This document shows, piece by piece, positions 62,776 to 64,000 of a DNA stretch of 64,000 nt (position 1 is its first letter; every line of letters begins with the position of its first letter). Below the pieces are notes generated by a model. The model was given only the letters and a program-made list of their open reading frames with translations. It searched no databases and was not told the DNA's origin. The translations under genes and the position numbers were made by a program. Source of the stretch: Chloroflexota bacterium (GTDB lineage: Bacteria; Chloroflexota; Anaerolineae; Promineifilales; Promineifilaceae); NCBI GenBank assembly GCA_013112725.1, contig JABFFZ010000013.1:1-64000 (forward strand), written 5' to 3'.

Positions 62776-62832
62776 CCAGAGATGGGCAAAACAAAAAAAG
62801 GGTAACATCTGAACCGCAGCCCAGGACTTTGT
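62691..62832. repeat. 71-bp tandem duplication
   Basis: 62691-62761 and 62762-62832 differ at one base (A/G at 62710 versus 62781). As 71 is not a multiple of three, the second copy shifts the frame and brings a TAA (62773-62775). Contraction to one copy would restore a full-length methyltransferase. Confidence 0.9.
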
Positions 62833-62987
62833 TCGATTTAATGGAAGAAAAAGCAGAGCCAATAAAGAAGCCTGTGGAAATGGCTAACAATCACTTTCCA
62901 ATTACTGAGTTTTCGCTTTTTGTCGAAGTTTACTTGGCGAAAGACTTTGAAAGCGTTGTGCAGGCATGGTTATCTGTTCAAGAATAG
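62760..62987 (+). pseudogene. Displaced C-terminal segment of the DNA methyltransferase
   Basis: Frame 3 continues from the second repeat copy: GDFVTRDGQNKKRVTSEPQP, then RTLFDLMEEKAEPIKKPVEM to a stop at 62985-62987. The residues before it duplicate the end of the upstream gene. The tail of about 55 residues would belong to the methyltransferase if one repeat copy were lost. Independent translation from GTG 62760 is possible but not supported by an SD. Confidence 0.75.
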
Positions 62988-63011
62988 CGAATGGTGTGGA
63001 GGTACCTATAT

Positions 63012-63653
63012 ATGAATATGTTAGCAATTTCACCTGAACAAACAGAAGAAATTTATTACCCTGAATCGGATGGTAAACCTATGGGCGAGACAGATTGGCA
63101 TCGCAAAGCAATGATGGCACTCATTGAGATGCTAGAGGCACGTTATCGAGACAGGCAGGATGTGTATGTTTCCGGTAATTTATTTGTTTATTATGAGAAG
63201 GGAAAACCCTCTTCGGTTTTTGCGCCAGACGCCTTTGTGGTGTTTGGCGTGCCTAAACGGGAACGGCGCACCTACAAGCTGTGGGAGGAGGGAGGCAAGG
63301 CGCCTGACGTGGTTTTTGAAGTTTCTTCAGAAAGCACATCGTTGGAAGATGAAGGATCAAAGAAGGTGATTTGCCGCCGGTTGGGGGTGAGCGAGTATTT
63401 TTTGTATGACCCGGAGCAGGCGTATCTGGAACCGCCGCTCCAGGGATTTCGCCTGACTAACGGCCGTTACCAACTCCTCACGCCCGACGCCAACGGTCTC
63501 TACAGCCAGCAGCTTGACCTCTATCTACGGCTGGAAGGGCAGCAATTACGCCTGATAGACGCCGCCACCGGCGAGCATCTGCTCATGCCCCAGGAAGCCC
63601 AGGCTGAGCTGGCGCGTTTGCGTAGCGAACTGGCAAAATTGCAAAGAAAATAG
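63012..63653 (+). CDS. Uma2 family (DUF820) putative endonuclease
   Basis: A 213-aa protein from ATG 63012 with GGAGG upstream. The PD-(D/E)xK-like Uma2 core shows YVSGNLFVYYEKGKPSSVFA, then PDAFVVFGVPKRERRTYKLW and PDVVFEVSSESTSLEDEGSK, then VSEYFLYDPE. The Asp in APDAFVV and the Glu in FEVSSEST match the catalytic pattern. It ends in a coiled coil (LARLRSELAKLQRK). Uma2 genes are abundant in Chloroflexota and cyanobacteria; their role is unresolved. Confidence 0.88.
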   Translation: MNMLAISPEQTEEIYYPESDGKPMGETDWHRKAMMALIEMLEARYRDRQDVYVSGNLFVYYEKGKPSSVFAPDAFVVFGVPKRERRTYKLWEEGGKAPDVVFEVSSESTSLEDEGSKKVICRRLGVSEYFLYDPEQAYLEPPLQGFRLTNGRYQLLTPDANGLYSQQLDLYLRLEGQQLRLIDAATGEHLLMPQEAQAELARLRSELAKLQRK

Positions 63654-63739
63654 GATACAAAGTACGCTTAAGCGCACTACAGCAGTAACTATAGTCAGGA
63701 CATCTCGGCTGGGTTGTGGGTCGGCTACAGTTGTGGAGG

Positions 63740-63952
63740 TTACAACAATTCTTTGAAATCTTCAATTGTCAGGCCAGCATCCTTGATAATGCCGGCCATC
63801 GTGTAGGCGTTAATGGGATTGGCTGGCGGAATAATGATGATACGCTCGCCATTTGTCATGGCAATATGTTTGCTCTGGCGGATTATCCAAAATCCAGCCT
63901 TTTCAAAAGCTCTGACAGCCTGCCTGTGACTAATTCCAGCGAGCTTGGGCAT
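63740..63952 (-). CDS. hicA: HicA-type toxin (mRNA interferase)
   Basis: A 70-aa protein with the HicA/YcfA dsRBD-like fold: MPKLAGISHRQAVRAFEKAG, FWIIRQSKHIAM (catalytic His near residue 29), IIIPPANPINAYTMAGIIKD. HicA cleaves mRNA and is held by HicB. The start is one base after the stop of an upstream gene that runs off the window. It is the last feature on the right edge. Confidence 0.85.
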   Translation of the reverse strand: MPKLAGISHRQAVRAFEKAGFWIIRQSKHIAMTNGERIIIIPPANPINAYTMAGIIKDAGLTIEDFKELL

Positions 63953-63953
63953 T

Positions 63954-64000
63954 TCAGCCGGGTACGGGGACTTCTACAAGGCGAGTGGCTGTGTCTTTAG
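63954..64000 (-). CDS. C-terminal end of a probable HicB-like antitoxin (partial)
   Basis: Reading leftward the frame KDTATRLVEVPVPG ends in TGA at 63954-63956, immediately before the hicA ATG (TGAaATG). Gene order and tight spacing suggest a HicB-type antitoxin, but only 14 codons are visible. Confidence 0.4.
   Translation of the reverse strand, partial: KDTATRLVEVPVPG

Noticed and set aside
1-64000. tRNA or rRNA genes
   Set aside because: No cloverleaf with a TTCRA loop or rRNA core sequence was found on reading either strand; a covariance-model scan was not possible.

Overview
The window looks like chromosomal DNA of a member of the Chloroflexota, most likely class Anaerolineae. This is inferred from the mix of families (DHH-CBS-CCA nucleotidyltransferase fusion, SARP/NB/TPR regulator, Thr/Pro-rich anchored proteins, DUF1972 glycosyltransferase, Uma2, S23 four-helix protein), a mid-50s GC content and very repeat-rich intergenic DNA. 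No rRNA or tRNA is visible, so the placement is not proven.

Layout: 0-2.3 kb holds the end of a Thr/Pro-linker protein, a pseudogene broken by a stop codon and a MITE, a Nudix hydrolase and a small unknown gene. 2.3-22.6 kb is a leftward surface-polysaccharide locus. Reading leftward it begins with a Wzz-like chain-length protein and a TPR protein. The complete pseudaminic acid set pseB-C-F-G-H-I follows in near pathway order, with overlapping genes, then a flippase and a GT-B-like protein. After a terminator and a 456-bp gap comes a second unit: flippase, polymerase, GT-B-like protein, acyltransferase, GT4, polyprenyl-phosphate sugar-1-phosphate transferase and an O-antigen-ligase-like protein. 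22.6-26.8 kb carries a duplicated-domain unknown protein, an MFS exporter, an Nfu_N protein, a dolichol-phosphate-mannose-synthase-like GT2 and a GNAT enzyme.

27-46 kb holds metabolic and envelope genes: alanine dehydrogenase, CoA-transferase, two secreted/lipoprotein genes (one with an 18-nt homopolymer), a ParB-like-domain protein, pseudouridine-5'-phosphate glycosidase, a histidine kinase, two GT-C-type membrane proteins around a BrkB/YihY protein, RecJ, an S23 protein, a UDP-glucuronate-4-epimerase-like SDR, and an ECF sigma factor coupled to an anti-sigma factor carrying an inactivated M1-peptidase-like domain.

46-64 kb holds a 1578-aa DUF4011/SF1-helicase/nuclease/DUF3320 protein (Hhe-like candidate defence gene), an excisionase-type HTH gene with an operator-rich promoter, ftsZ, a 920-bp repeat-filled gap, a SARP-type regulator, a two-domain fasciclin protein, the DHH-CBS-CCA fusion, a candidate restriction-modification pair whose methyltransferase is frameshifted by a 71-bp tandem duplication, a Uma2 protein and a HicA toxin gene.

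The most striking features are genome-scale. The palindrome ACGGCCGT occurs about 120 times (counted by eye) against an expectation of one or two. Degenerate heptamer arrays sit at gene 3' ends and supply stop codons. Several repeats have been inserted in frame into coding sequence.
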